DNA of 64,000 bases from a virus (IMGVR_UViG_3300029915_000731:36341-100340); one strand, 5' to 3'; shown: positions 46,201 through 54,433, counted from the stretch's first letter. Program-made: numbers and translations. The notes: generated from the letters alone by a model not told the origin.

Positions 46201-47645
46201 GTTTTGGAGTCAATGCTCCAGTCACATTCAATGACCTCACAGGGGCTAGTTTCCTTAGTGGCCAAACAGTGGTAGTGTCTGGTTCGGATACATTGTCCTT
46301 CACGGCTCCTTACCAATATAACGATTACCCCTCGACCCCAGACACCGGGACGGTAGTCGGATACACCATATTGGATGGTCAGCAGCTTCTGGTCAGCTAT
46401 AACAAGTTCCAACTTATGGAGAATCTCAACTTCGCAAGTGGCGAGCCTCAACAGCTCAACGGTACTATTCCCTCCACGCTGAGTAATCAAGGGTTTGTTT
46501 ACAACACGTGGCTCCCTGAGAGCTATGGACGCACCGACCTCACGTTAGATGGTTGGGGTGGGAACTACACCACGGATGTGAACGGGGCGGTGACGGGGTT
46601 AGACCTCTCCACCTCAACCGGGCTGGTTGAGGCGTTAGTCCCCCGCACTTCACGCTACATCAAGGTGACCTATAACGGGAAGGTGATGAAAGAGGGGTCT
46701 GATTTTATTCTCACGGTTGACTCAGTCTCGGGTACAGCGAGTATTTCACGGAACGTGAGTAACGTAGCAAATATCCCGGATGGTGGCTCGGTGTTGGTCT
46801 CTTATTTTTACACTGAGGCATTTACGGTTTCAACCCAATACCCCGCTTTTGTGGAGTCCTTGGTGGGTGCGCTCTCGAATACCAAGCACGCAGCAGCGGA
46901 TGTTCTGGTGAAGGCGAAGATTTCCAACCCAGTAGACATTACCATGTCGATTGTGCTGGAGTCCAATGCCTCTTCGGATACTCTCGACCCAATTATCCGT
47001 ACGACCATTGACCTTGTCCTTGATAACGCTTCGGGTACACTCTACCAGAGTGAGATAGTTCGTCAGGTAAAGGCCATCACGGGGGTGCAGAGTGTGGTTC
47101 TGCCTCTAGTTAAGTGTGCCAAGAGTGACGGTGCTTACAATGTGGGCAGCATCATCCCGACTAACACATCTTGGACTGCTTTAGCATCTGACCCGGCAAT
47201 TATTGCGGAGAGACTCGTTACCCCCGCGAACAGTTACATCACCTCAACCCCGGTACTAACAGACAGCACTATCCCTTCAGGGGGCACAGCAAATGCGTTC
47301 GTAGGGCTCCTTTTCCAAGGGCAGTCCTACACTCGTTGCATGTCAATACAGGAATTCCTGAATTTGGCCAGCTCTCCCGTTGACTCTACGCAATCGGGGT
47401 TCTTCTACATCTGCGGCGGAAATGACCCCTTGGTGGTGAACCCCTCGGCGACAACAGATTACCTCAGCTATTCGTATGCAGGTAAGGTAATTCTATGCGT
47501 TCCACAGGATGTCAAGAATCCGAGTATTAATTCATACACGGTGACTTATCAAGTGTGGGGAGAGGGCTCGGCTGGAGATGTTACGATGAGCAGTACGGAG
47601 TATTTTTCTCCTGGGCGCATTACCCTAAATTACCTCAGTAACTGA
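43230..47645 (+). CDS. Baseplate J-like wedge protein with inserted Ig-type domains
   Basis: 1471 aa. The core from about residue 390 (EDITARLITQMTRYYPNLDL, then a linker with REWFARM) and the segment near residues 620-700 (AFGQDDEINSAFAARIMNRM, ATPGIVSASVV) follow the baseplate J/gp6 pattern, including the DxEx-x-RI region that links wedges around the hub. It is more than three times longer than P2 J. Insertions include two copies of a domain with FLNGVAVKIL and FLSGQTVVV motifs, at residues ~130-210 and ~970-1050, that also occurs in the next gene. It overlaps the upstream gene by one base. Confidence 0.72.
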   Translation: MPTPITGKNPLVSLVPSLPSTLTDLSVDSTTLPYQIQADSVYSQLVITAYNTTMVNYNPVIAGDNATFSGTLSIDPAQGNSTVQIVAYNYNPNQMTWTPGTQYPSGYRLVDSNGNVQVSSGGVSAPSQLVNITGVSVASGVLTIIASNGFTEGTPVAFTNVAIATFLNGVAVKILSANALQFTAATSHADYPFQSDSGVGTAVWATGTGSTTIDGTVTWTNAGTLQISPMIKFNLIFFQSNLGTLIGPPSALSAYKTQDVCRIEWQQPTYPGVIGTRVMLSTDPSGISPNFVQYGDLITPSTISRTAVGVISSNTTTAYDPTTGQQVITTYNNTQTTNYNSVDIPSSALNGAQQFYAMLSTVVQDQPTNAIFESQQNGPLLCGFVNLKLTNPTDFLALQRREDITARLITQMTRYYPNLDLTPRSEIRDLMVDPVSIEIANMSVREWFARMSQSVSAICQVDDSNDDGFSDAFDASPVKQQLSRAFNLSPSDTQTLIDNQFDILGEQAGLVRNSSSPSVVTLTFYTYVKPVASVAFTQGTICSTLPDTQTPSLNFITTGSATVNISAVNSFYDPINGWWSVTVPASCQSSGSTTNVGAGTIQKVSSGTPAGWNVINLAASAFGQDDEINSAFAARIMNRMVTGVDSGTRNGYLTTALATPGIVSASVVAAGDTEMLRDWDSLRQKHVYGCVDIYAQGTTSSEQNEIISYTYGNSGTFGSLSSYLTLNLTSNPTTLGSNSLIVFQVVGFNTLEYPLYQGLQLAVSRQSSSIIYYLGLTNAQFDNTNGYILVSPTDMAYQIVGDSFTQTPTPAMFSGVAVNNQQLLAKLGSTATYQLISRYHSPLSLTPDLQPITSVNSVTGQPNLTGSVNSSIITLVHTSDFLLNGSSNKAGDEVQVSATASASTTATVTASLGNYVTVDTNMDVPLISGAPGAMLSVLSSDQSESYGWGVDYTTASTGVYHSYGIQPKQVTCEVTNILISGGVLTATCNNRFGVNAPVTFNDLTGASFLSGQTVVVSGSDTLSFTAPYQYNDYPSTPDTGTVVGYTILDGQQLLVSYNKFQLMENLNFASGEPQQLNGTIPSTLSNQGFVYNTWLPESYGRTDLTLDGWGGNYTTDVNGAVTGLDLSTSTGLVEALVPRTSRYIKVTYNGKVMKEGSDFILTVDSVSGTASISRNVSNVANIPDGGSVLVSYFYTEAFTVSTQYPAFVESLVGALSNTKHAAADVLVKAKISNPVDITMSIVLESNASSDTLDPIIRTTIDLVLDNASGTLYQSEIVRQVKAITGVQSVVLPLVKCAKSDGAYNVGSIIPTNTSWTALASDPAIIAERLVTPANSYITSTPVLTDSTIPSGGTANAFVGLLFQGQSYTRCMSIQEFLNLASSPVDSTQSGFFYICGGNDPLVVNPSATTDYLSYSYAGKVILCVPQDVKNPSINSYTVTYQVWGEGSAGDVTMSSTEYFSPGRITLNYLSN

Positions 47646-47699
47646 TCCACGAAAACTCCGAAGCTAGGGGTCTTGTAAAAAAAAGGCAGAGGCGGAATA

Positions 47700-49964
47700 A
47701 TGGCAAACGCATTGTATACCCCCAAGGGGGTGTGGTCAAAGGCCGTGAATTACAACTACCTCGACGAGGTACAGTACGCCAGGGTCTTCTATGTCTGCGT
47801 TTCCATTAGTTCACTGGGGGAGCAGCCTGACATTTCCCAGTCTTGGGTTGCCATCCCCACCATCTCTACGCAGGATGAGCTTTACCTGAAGTCCCGTGAA
47901 GACCTCCTTTATTTTGAAGATAACCGTTTCAACTCGTTGCTCAAGGGGGTGGCAAACTTCTATTCCATAGCCAACGACCAGAGCCTATGGGGAAACTTCC
48001 TCAGGGCGGTGGCCATGGAGTTAGCACGTTTGGACTACTTGTATCAGTACGATATCATTAACAAGCAACCCAAATACATGACGCCCACCGACATTCGGCG
48101 CAAGTATGCTGACGTTCTTTTTATTGACAAAACGTATCCTCAACGTGACCAGTTTGATTTGGGGGACTTCTCAGGCACCTCCTCAGCCCCCACTGCCCCA
48201 GTGGGTTATCGAGACATGCTTATCGACCTCCTCGCTGCCTATCACAAAGGGGCAACTCCGGCTGCAATTGAAGCAGTCATTTACGCCTACACGGGGAAGA
48301 CAATTACGGTAGAGGAGTTGTACACCCAGATTGGTCTTCCGGGAAGCATTTACGACCAATCAGACCGAAATTCGGTAAAGGTGAGTGTTAACGTAGGGGG
48401 TGATGACCCCCTGACCGACATTCAAAATCTCCAACAACTTCAGGACATCACCGAGTCACTCTATGGAGCAATCGACCTCACAAAACCAGCTCATGTGGGG
48501 CTTGAGTTCACAACAGTTTTTGGCACAGGGGAATCCGCCGACCAGCTCATCAGTCCTCGCTACCTTTCACAGTATCAACTGAACACGTTAACTGTAGCTC
48601 AGCAAACCTATTATGCCCTAATTACCTATGTATTGAAAGTTTCTCCATTCTCAGGTTGGGTTAAGGGGGTGGCAGTGCCCCTTTCGGTAACCCTCCCGGT
48701 CATAGGGACTGTACCTACTTTGATTCAAGACAGCAACGGCAACATCCAAATGGCTGTTGTCCCCGGAAACTCAGGTGCCACATTACCAGAGTGGAGCACA
48801 GAGCTTCAGGGGGTTACGGTTGATGGCACAGTTCAATGGGCTAACATCGGCACGGCGCAAATTAGCATTGCAGCTTACTCCGCCTTAACTCCGGCTCAAC
48901 AGGCTCTTTATCAAGGCTATTACTACAACTCATCTGGTATTGACGACACACTGAGAGTCATCATCCAGCAGTTCGAGGAGCCACCCTTCGACCCGATGCT
49001 CTGGCAAGCACCCATCATCAATATCGCACACCCGACGACAACCTTGGCGGCGTATGGTGTGAAACTTCAAAATAACATTACAGCCATGCAGTGGCAGCAA
49101 CTTCAGTCGAGCCCCGCTCCTTGGGATGCCACCGTGACTTATAAGCGGGGTGCCTTGACTCGCGGCCTCACTTACATGGTTTCACAGGGGTCGGGCACCA
49201 TGGGCACGATGACAGACACCATTTCGTGGATTATGTACCGCGCAACAAAGAAGAATGTAGGACAGAACCCAGTAACGGATGGAGCCGGGATATACTGGAA
49301 GCCCATTTCCAGCCCCTCTGCTTACCAAGCCTACTACTGGAATGGAAATGCTTATTCTCTAGGGATTCAGAAATGGGCACCTGAAACCGTGTTTTACGCG
49401 GGGCAATATGTTTCAGACCCCAATGGCAACCTTCAGATTGCCTTAGCTGGTGGCACATCGGGCAGTTCGACTACGGTATTAGGGGTATCTGTGACTGATG
49501 TAAGTCTGGCTACGGGTGTGCCCCTTGGGACTTTGACAGTCATGGTGCCTTCTACGGTGGGGCTACCCATCGTTGGCACAGGGCAAACTGCTTCGGTGAC
49601 TTTCTATGATCTCACCAACGCTACTTTCCTAAATGGGCAGACCCTCGCCATCACGTCCCTCACCCCCACCTCGATTGTGATAAATAATTTTCAGCATCTG
49701 GCTTACACGGCCACCAGTGATACGGGAAACGTACAAGCAGGGTTTGCGGCCACAGGCAAAACGAATGACGGAGGAGTAGAGTGGCAGTGTGTCACTTCTG
49801 GCCTCACCGACCCATCGAAGTGGATTGGGATCACGGATAACGGGGTGATGACGGGTGAGGTTTCGAACTGGGACGCCGCCCACCCTTATGGGCTACTCGC
49901 ACCAAGACAGGATTTGGTGTGGGAAGTCAGTGGTGACACGTTTAATGGTTATGAGTACGATTAG
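47700..49964 (+). CDS. Tail protein I-like baseplate protein with C-terminal modules
   Basis: 754 aa. Residues ~60-260 match the phage tail protein I layout (YDIINKQPKYMTPTDIRRKY, GYRDMLIDLLAAYHKGATPA, AIEAVIYAYTGKTITVEEL), which connects J wedges to fibres. The C-terminal 400 residues are extra beta-rich modules, among them one FLNGQTLAITS domain shared with the J-like protein and a GSGTMGT segment with a 31-bp exact repeat. GAGGCGGAATA precedes the ATG. It ends the 24-kb adhesin and baseplate block, 38 nt before the TnpB element. Confidence 0.7.
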   Translation: MANALYTPKGVWSKAVNYNYLDEVQYARVFYVCVSISSLGEQPDISQSWVAIPTISTQDELYLKSREDLLYFEDNRFNSLLKGVANFYSIANDQSLWGNFLRAVAMELARLDYLYQYDIINKQPKYMTPTDIRRKYADVLFIDKTYPQRDQFDLGDFSGTSSAPTAPVGYRDMLIDLLAAYHKGATPAAIEAVIYAYTGKTITVEELYTQIGLPGSIYDQSDRNSVKVSVNVGGDDPLTDIQNLQQLQDITESLYGAIDLTKPAHVGLEFTTVFGTGESADQLISPRYLSQYQLNTLTVAQQTYYALITYVLKVSPFSGWVKGVAVPLSVTLPVIGTVPTLIQDSNGNIQMAVVPGNSGATLPEWSTELQGVTVDGTVQWANIGTAQISIAAYSALTPAQQALYQGYYYNSSGIDDTLRVIIQQFEEPPFDPMLWQAPIINIAHPTTTLAAYGVKLQNNITAMQWQQLQSSPAPWDATVTYKRGALTRGLTYMVSQGSGTMGTMTDTISWIMYRATKKNVGQNPVTDGAGIYWKPISSPSAYQAYYWNGNAYSLGIQKWAPETVFYAGQYVSDPNGNLQIALAGGTSGSSTTVLGVSVTDVSLATGVPLGTLTVMVPSTVGLPIVGTGQTASVTFYDLTNATFLNGQTLAITSLTPTSIVINNFQHLAYTATSDTGNVQAGFAATGKTNDGGVEWQCVTSGLTDPSKWIGITDNGVMTGEVSNWDAAHPYGLLAPRQDLVWEVSGDTFNGYEYD
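49177..49207. repeat. 31-bp exact repeat, copy B
   Basis: Identical to 30147-30177 and in the same reading phase (VSQGSGTMGT), although the flanking proteins differ. Confidence 0.85.
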
Positions 49965-49972
49965 TAACTTTT

Positions 49973-50002
49973 TTGACTACGGACTCCTTGAACGGATTTA
50001 AT
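49973..50002 (+). promoter_or_regulatory. Possible promoter at the IS left border
   Basis: TTGACT (49973-49978) and TTTAAT (49997-50002) are 18 nt apart and resemble sigma70 boxes. The -10 box coincides with the probable left border of the IS element. It could drive tnpB and, before insertion, the gene now starting at 51170. Confidence 0.4.
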
Positions 50003-50061
50003 GAGCGCAATCCCAGACTTTAGTCTGGGTTAGCGAATGCCTTTAGGCGGTATTAGACATT

Positions 50062-51111
50062 ATGCTTCAATACCAACTCAAACTTCGACCTTGCAGGGCG
50101 CAAGAGCAAACCTGCGACCAGTGGCTCTACCATCTGGCGTCAGTCTACAACTTTGCCGTCCGCAAGATAGAGCTAAACGCCAAGGATAAAATCTACTTTT
50201 CCAAAAACGATTTCCAAAACATCTTGGCGAATCACGGCGCGAAGCTGGGAATACCAAGCCATACGATTCAGGGTGTGCTGTGCACCGTCTTTGATGCGTG
50301 GAAGCGATGTTTCAAGAAAATTGGGGGCAAGCCACGTCTTAAAGGAATGCGGAACAAACTCACCAGCATTCCGTTCCCTGACCCTATCAAGGCTCCGAAA
50401 GGCAACCGCATTACGCTTCCGGGCCTAGGCAGTGTACGCTTCCACAAGCAGGAAATCCCGGAGGGAAAGATCAAGTGCGGGCGTCTAGTCAAAAGAGCTT
50501 CGGGATGGTATCTGTGCCTCTTTATCGACGCGCAGCCGAAGGTCATCGAGCGGTTAGCGTTTGGTCAGATTGGTATAGACCCCGGATTCTCCCACTTGCT
50601 GACTACTTCGGATGGGGAAGTCATCGAACATCCGCGAGAGTTAGAAGCAGCAGCACAACGTCTTGCACAAGCACAAAGAGGGCACGACAAGAAGTTGGCA
50701 GCACGGATTCAGGAGCGCATTGCCAACCGCAAAAAAGACAGAAACCACAAGATTACAACGAAGTTGGTGTCGGAGAATGCGCTCATAGTTTGGAGCAAGG
50801 ACAATCACCGAGGTATAGCAAAGAGATTTGGGAAGAGCGTGAGCAGTTCGGCGCACGCACAGATTCGACAACAACTGTCCTACAAGATGCCCATAAGCGG
50901 TGGGACGTTTATCGAAGTTGCTTCCAAGGATTCCACCAAGACTTGTAATCAATGCGGGAGCCCATTTGGTCCTTCAGGGTTTGCAGGATTGTCGGTAAGG
51001 CAATGGCGATGTTCTGCCTGTGGAGCAGATCACGACCGTGATGTCAATGCGGCTCGTAACACGCTATTCGCCGGGGCAGGATGTGCCCACGAGGAGTTGG
51101 CTTATGTCTAA
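50062..51111 (+). CDS. tnpB: TnpB RNA-guided nuclease-family protein, RuvC-II Glu replaced
   Basis: 349 aa, near the short end of the family. The N-terminal OrfB-type helix-turn-helix region is followed by RuvC-I GIDPGFSHL (Asp ~173), the bridge-helix-like basic stretch, the RuvC-II position, a zinc ribbon (CNQC at ~295/298 and CSAC at ~317/320) and RuvC-III HDRDVNAARN (Asp ~327). In canonical TnpBs RuvC-II reads IVxEDLNxxGM; here it is IVWSKDNHRGI, so Ser ~245 stands in place of the catalytic Glu and Lys in place of the next Asp. The protein may be nuclease-dead, or it may use a displaced acid as described for rearranged TnpB lineages. It is flanked by intact element ends, which suggests recent arrival. 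Confidence 0.88.
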   Translation: MLQYQLKLRPCRAQEQTCDQWLYHLASVYNFAVRKIELNAKDKIYFSKNDFQNILANHGAKLGIPSHTIQGVLCTVFDAWKRCFKKIGGKPRLKGMRNKLTSIPFPDPIKAPKGNRITLPGLGSVRFHKQEIPEGKIKCGRLVKRASGWYLCLFIDAQPKVIERLAFGQIGIDPGFSHLLTTSDGEVIEHPRELEAAAQRLAQAQRGHDKKLAARIQERIANRKKDRNHKITTKLVSENALIVWSKDNHRGIAKRFGKSVSSSAHAQIRQQLSYKMPISGGTFIEVASKDSTKTCNQCGSPFGPSGFAGLSVRQWRCSACGADHDRDVNAARNTLFAGAGCAHEELAYV

Positions 51112-51150
51112 CTCAGACAGGAATCCCAGAGCTTGCTCTGGGAGCATCAA
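50960..51150 (+). ncRNA. Candidate omega RNA (reRNA) at the tnpB 3' end
   Basis: In characterised TnpB elements the guide RNA is processed from the tnpB 3' region and ends at the right border, with the guide taken from flanking DNA. Here the window would span the zinc-ribbon codons, the stop and the GAAT-hairpin-TCAA end, and the guide would begin at 51151 (AGTTGAGACTACTC...). The 5' limit is a guess. No promoter of its own is visible. Confidence 0.4.
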
Positions 51151-51169
51151 AGTTGAGACTACTCAATCT

Positions 51170-53452
51170 ATGTATAGTATGGAAAAAGTCTCTTATTTAA
51201 GTCCAAGTGCAGGCCAACTCGAAGTCACTGTCATCCGCGACTCTCGCCCGTATGTGGCGATTACCCTCGACCTCGGAATTCCCAATTTTACTGTGTTTTC
51301 TTTGAAACTACCCCTCATTGAAGACAAACCGAATTCTATGAGCACTTTGGTTGCCGAAGCCATCCACGTCCTCATGGATGAGGTGTCTGCGTTCATGATT
51401 TCTATGGACTACAAGGAAGGGGTTATCGTCCAGCTCTATTCTGAAGTGATTGGTTGTTACAAGGGCATGTCTAGCGAAACCGACTCGAACAAATCGAAGT
51501 CCCCGGCCAGCAAAGACCCTATAGTGAAGAGTTTTGAGGGTTCCTTTAGGTTGCCATTAGCCTTCATTAACGAAACCTACGACAAGGTGGTCACCGCCAA
51601 GAAGGCGGGTAAGGTCATCCAAGTTGGCCCGAAGACTCGACACATTGAGTTCAAATATGAGAAACCCAACAAGCCCACGATGACCGACGCTCAGAAGGTC
51701 ATCAAAATGTATAAGACCCGCAGCCTCAAATCCCAACCAAACCCACTCTACATTGTAGTGTATGACCAGACAGGTAAACCCTATACGACCATCCCCTTGA
51801 ACACCGGGTTCAAGAACAAACTCCTCAAGGTCATCTACAAAAAGGGAGCCCATAGCCCCGAGTTTTCTCCCTCAGTGAAGTTCAACAGCGACATTGAAAT
51901 GAAGCTGACGAATGTGGTGGGCATCCCCCAAGACATTTCAGTAGGAAAGCAGGAGTTCAAAATTGAAGCATACACTGGGGACGATATGGCTCTCTATAGC
52001 TGCCATAAGGGTGGCTGGATTGTCAAGTTCCCCGATGGCCGCTGCGTGCCTTTTGAGTTCCGCCCCTCCATCCAGAGGCTGCGTTCGACCAATTATCCCG
52101 TTCCTTCCTCCTACCCTCGCTGGAAAATTATTCACGAGGATGAGGTAGAGGATAAGAGCAAGGAAGTCGATGCGGAAGGTAACGAGGTAAACGAGGCTGA
52201 CGCTGAGAAGCAGGCCGACAATACCGATGTTCTACCCACCGAGACCCCGGCTGAGGTGGACACCGTTGCCGACACGCCCATGGCCAGCCCGGAAGGAGTA
52301 AAAACTTCCTCCGATGATTTTCATCAAAGTCTAAAAGCGGCAATAGGAGCTTTTGATGAAGAGAAGACTGCGTCAGCCGCCCCTAAGTTGCGTAGGGACA
52401 ACCCCGGCGGGGAGTGGCTTGCAAGAAAGAAGCAGATTTCCATTGATGATGGTCGCGACCAGTGGGGTGGCTACTCCCGTCTCGGGGTGGTCACTGGGTA
52501 CTATAGCGGCACAGTCATGGTGCCCGTTCCTCTACTCGCAAAAGTCCCCGGATGCCGTGGAGAGCAGTCGAACCCCCGGCTCAACGCTCTTGAGGGCATT
52601 AAGCAGGTATTTCAGGAGACGGGGAGGCTTCCTCAAGGCCACGGTGGAGAAGACTATGCCCCTTTCATTATGGTTGACCAAGATGGCAAGCCGTGGGTGA
52701 ATGAAGGAAACCACCGCATCATGGCGGCGAAAGAGTTAGGCATCGAGTATCTCCCAGTTGAGGTGCGTTACTTCAACGGGGGAGAAGAGGTTGAGGGTGA
52801 GTTTAGCCCAAGCCACATTCAGCAGATGCACCAAGATGCGACCCAGCGGGGATTCTCCCCGGAGCACTACTTTAACAAAAAGACTGCCGCCGATGCCATG
52901 CGTTGCAGTTCCTGTGGACACGTGTTGGAAACAGGGGCGCAGGAGTCCTGCCCGGAGTGTGGCGAGCCCGTGTTTTGGTCTAGCTCGAACTCAGGAGCGT
53001 CAGGCATCCTCCCCATCTGCTCTTCTACAGGACGCATCTGTCTTGCATGGCGTTCGGCGAATGTACATAAGGGAAACTGCTGGGGTGTGTTAGGTGGGGC
53101 GGTCAAAGAAGGAATGACACCGGAACTTAGTGCTCGTAAGGAGATGGAGGAGGAGGTTGGTTATAAGGAGATGATTAAGCTCTTCCCTGCTTTTGTTTTT
53201 ACATCGGGGGACTTCAAATATTATAACTACCTCGGGCTCGTTAATCAAGAGTTCGGTTTTCACCCAACACAGAGTGCTACATGGGAGAACGATGGATTGG
53301 AGTGGTTTTCTCTGGAAGAGGTTGACGAGATGATGCGGATGGAGCCGGGGATGTTCCATCAGGGGGTTATCGCATTATTTAAGAACTCTAGAGAATTAAT
53401 TGAGCGAATGGTTGAAAAGTCAAGTAATAAACAATCTGAGAGGGCAAAATGA
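51170..53452 (+). CDS. Fusion protein: ParB-like domain, zinc ribbon and Nudix hydrolase
   Basis: 760 aa from the ATG at 51170 (a second ATG at 51179 is possible). Earlier in-frame starts lie inside the IS element and are rejected. Residues ~1-320 are an unrecognised beta-rich region, followed by an acidic linker (~323-365). Residues ~497-530 have a ParB-like core (PFIMVDQDGKPWVNEGNHRI; then AAKELGIEYLPVEV), residues ~578-595 a zinc ribbon (CSSCGH, then CPECGE), and residues ~640-665 a Nudix box (GGAVKEGM, then ARKEMEEEVGY) with Lys for the usual Arg. A KTA motif marks two domain borders. The stop overlaps the next ATG. A nucleotide- or NAD-linked role is possible, but the substrate is unknown. 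Confidence 0.72.
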   Translation: MYSMEKVSYLSPSAGQLEVTVIRDSRPYVAITLDLGIPNFTVFSLKLPLIEDKPNSMSTLVAEAIHVLMDEVSAFMISMDYKEGVIVQLYSEVIGCYKGMSSETDSNKSKSPASKDPIVKSFEGSFRLPLAFINETYDKVVTAKKAGKVIQVGPKTRHIEFKYEKPNKPTMTDAQKVIKMYKTRSLKSQPNPLYIVVYDQTGKPYTTIPLNTGFKNKLLKVIYKKGAHSPEFSPSVKFNSDIEMKLTNVVGIPQDISVGKQEFKIEAYTGDDMALYSCHKGGWIVKFPDGRCVPFEFRPSIQRLRSTNYPVPSSYPRWKIIHEDEVEDKSKEVDAEGNEVNEADAEKQADNTDVLPTETPAEVDTVADTPMASPEGVKTSSDDFHQSLKAAIGAFDEEKTASAAPKLRRDNPGGEWLARKKQISIDDGRDQWGGYSRLGVVTGYYSGTVMVPVPLLAKVPGCRGEQSNPRLNALEGIKQVFQETGRLPQGHGGEDYAPFIMVDQDGKPWVNEGNHRIMAAKELGIEYLPVEVRYFNGGEEVEGEFSPSHIQQMHQDATQRGFSPEHYFNKKTAADAMRCSSCGHVLETGAQESCPECGEPVFWSSSNSGASGILPICSSTGRICLAWRSANVHKGNCWGVLGGAVKEGMTPELSARKEMEEEVGYKEMIKLFPAFVFTSGDFKYYNYLGLVNQEFGFHPTQSATWENDGLEWFSLEEVDEMMRMEPGMFHQGVIALFKNSRELIERMVEKSSNKQSERAK

Positions 53453-53682
53453 TTACTAGAGTGACTCAGGTTGAACTGCAATCAGGTAGTGACATCCAAG
53501 TGTACTGGTTGAAACATGATCTGTACGAGCAGGTACTTAAAGCAGGTAGTCAGGTTAGATTGGGTGAAAGCGACAAGTATTGGGTTGTCCGTACTGCATG
53601 CGTCACCGTCTCAAGTGATGCTCACCTTCCACCTCACGCCCGAGTTGGCACGATTGACTACCTATATAACCCGGAAAAATAG
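53449..53682 (+). CDS. Small hypothetical protein
   Basis: 77 aa, starting in the ATGA overlap with the Nudix-fusion stop, so translation is coupled. The strand-rich sequence (TQVELQSGSDIQVYWLKHDL, YWVVRTACVTVSS) could be a small beta-barrel. There are no motifs that assign a function. The close coupling suggests it works with, or is at least co-expressed with, the fusion protein. Confidence 0.65.
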   Translation: MITRVTQVELQSGSDIQVYWLKHDLYEQVLKAGSQVRLGESDKYWVVRTACVTVSSDAHLPPHARVGTIDYLYNPEK

Positions 53683-53773
53683 CGACGTGTAGCAATAAGG
53701 AGATGTATCCGTATGGTTCCACCAGTTGTACTACACAACTCGGCATCTAAGCCTAATTGTGAGGGGGATAGAA

Positions 53774-54433
53774 ATGCAATTTGAAGATTTAACCCAGTAT
53801 AAGCCCACAGCCAACATCAACATCCGTCGTGAAGATACCGGCGAAGTGTTATTTAGTGGGCACAATGTAATGACGAACACGGTTAAGTGGTTATTTGCCC
53901 GGTTACTCGCCAACGCCAATCCCACCGACCCCAATCCCCCTTACCCGCAAGGGCACGAACCCGCTTACGGTATCTGGGGCTTAGCCCTTGGCTCAGGGTC
54001 GCCGACGTGGCCAGCAGAGACGCAGCCGCAGGAAACTCCTGTTCAAACGGCTCTTGTTCAAGAGTTCGCCCGTAAGAAACTCTCACGTATCAACTATGTT
54101 ATCCCTGATGCTACAGGCACCTCATTCAACCCAGTGAATACGCTCTCCACTTACGTTGATTTTGAAGTGGTAGTAAACGCTACGACAGACAACATCACCC
54201 AGAGCATTCGAGAGATGGGTTTGATTGGCGGCGGAACGGTGAAGACCACCAACCCAGCCACCTACACCTCGATGGGGAACACCACCACCAACTACTTCGT
54301 CCCGGATATGACTCAGTACAGTACCGTGGCTGAAGCCGAGGATACAATCGTGTTAGTCAACTATAAGACTTTACCCCCTTTATTGCTCCCCCCTGGAATA
54401 AATGTGATTTTTTCTTGGGTTATAAGCTTCTGA
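53774..54433 (+). CDS. Virion-type (fibre/baseplate accessory) protein
   Basis: 219 aa from the ATG at 53774, preceded by GAGGGGG; an upstream in-frame start at 53726 has no ribosome site. The layout is common in phage tail-fibre or decoration proteins: an N-terminal segment INIRREDTGEVLFSGHNVMT, a YGIWGLALGSGSPTW core and a TQSIREMGLIGGG turn with a strand-rich end (INVIFSWVISF). Those proteins start with a 'gHNxxtn' helix and end in 'vREmGLfg..'. It is the only fibre-like gene right of the IS. The match is by pattern. Confidence 0.5.
   Translation: MQFEDLTQYKPTANINIRREDTGEVLFSGHNVMTNTVKWLFARLLANANPTDPNPPYPQGHEPAYGIWGLALGSGSPTWPAETQPQETPVQTALVQEFARKKLSRINYVIPDATGTSFNPVNTLSTYVDFEVVVNATTDNITQSIREMGLIGGGTVKTTNPATYTSMGNTTTNYFVPDMTQYSTVAEAEDTIVLVNYKTLPPLLLPPGINVIFSWVISF

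Larger units (their letters stand above)
50003..51150 (+). mobile_element. IS200/IS605-type element carrying only tnpB
   Basis: The element has a 7-bp hairpin near its left end (CCCAGAC-TTTA-GTCTGGG, 50012-50029), a small GCCT-TT-AGGC hairpin (50039-50048), one tnpB gene, and a right-end hairpin (51125-51142). The tetramer GAAT directly precedes the right hairpin and TCAA follows it after 4 nt, the pattern of guide and cleavage tetramers in IS608/ISDra2-type elements. No tnpA is present, so movement would need a Y1 transposase in trans. The left border is set at a TTTAAT site by analogy and may be off by a few bases. Confidence 0.72.

Noticed and set aside
51020-51169. An upstream extension of the ParB/Nudix fusion gene into the IS element
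   Set aside because: This part is the tnpB 3' end read in another frame plus the IS right end; the first start outside the element is at 51170.
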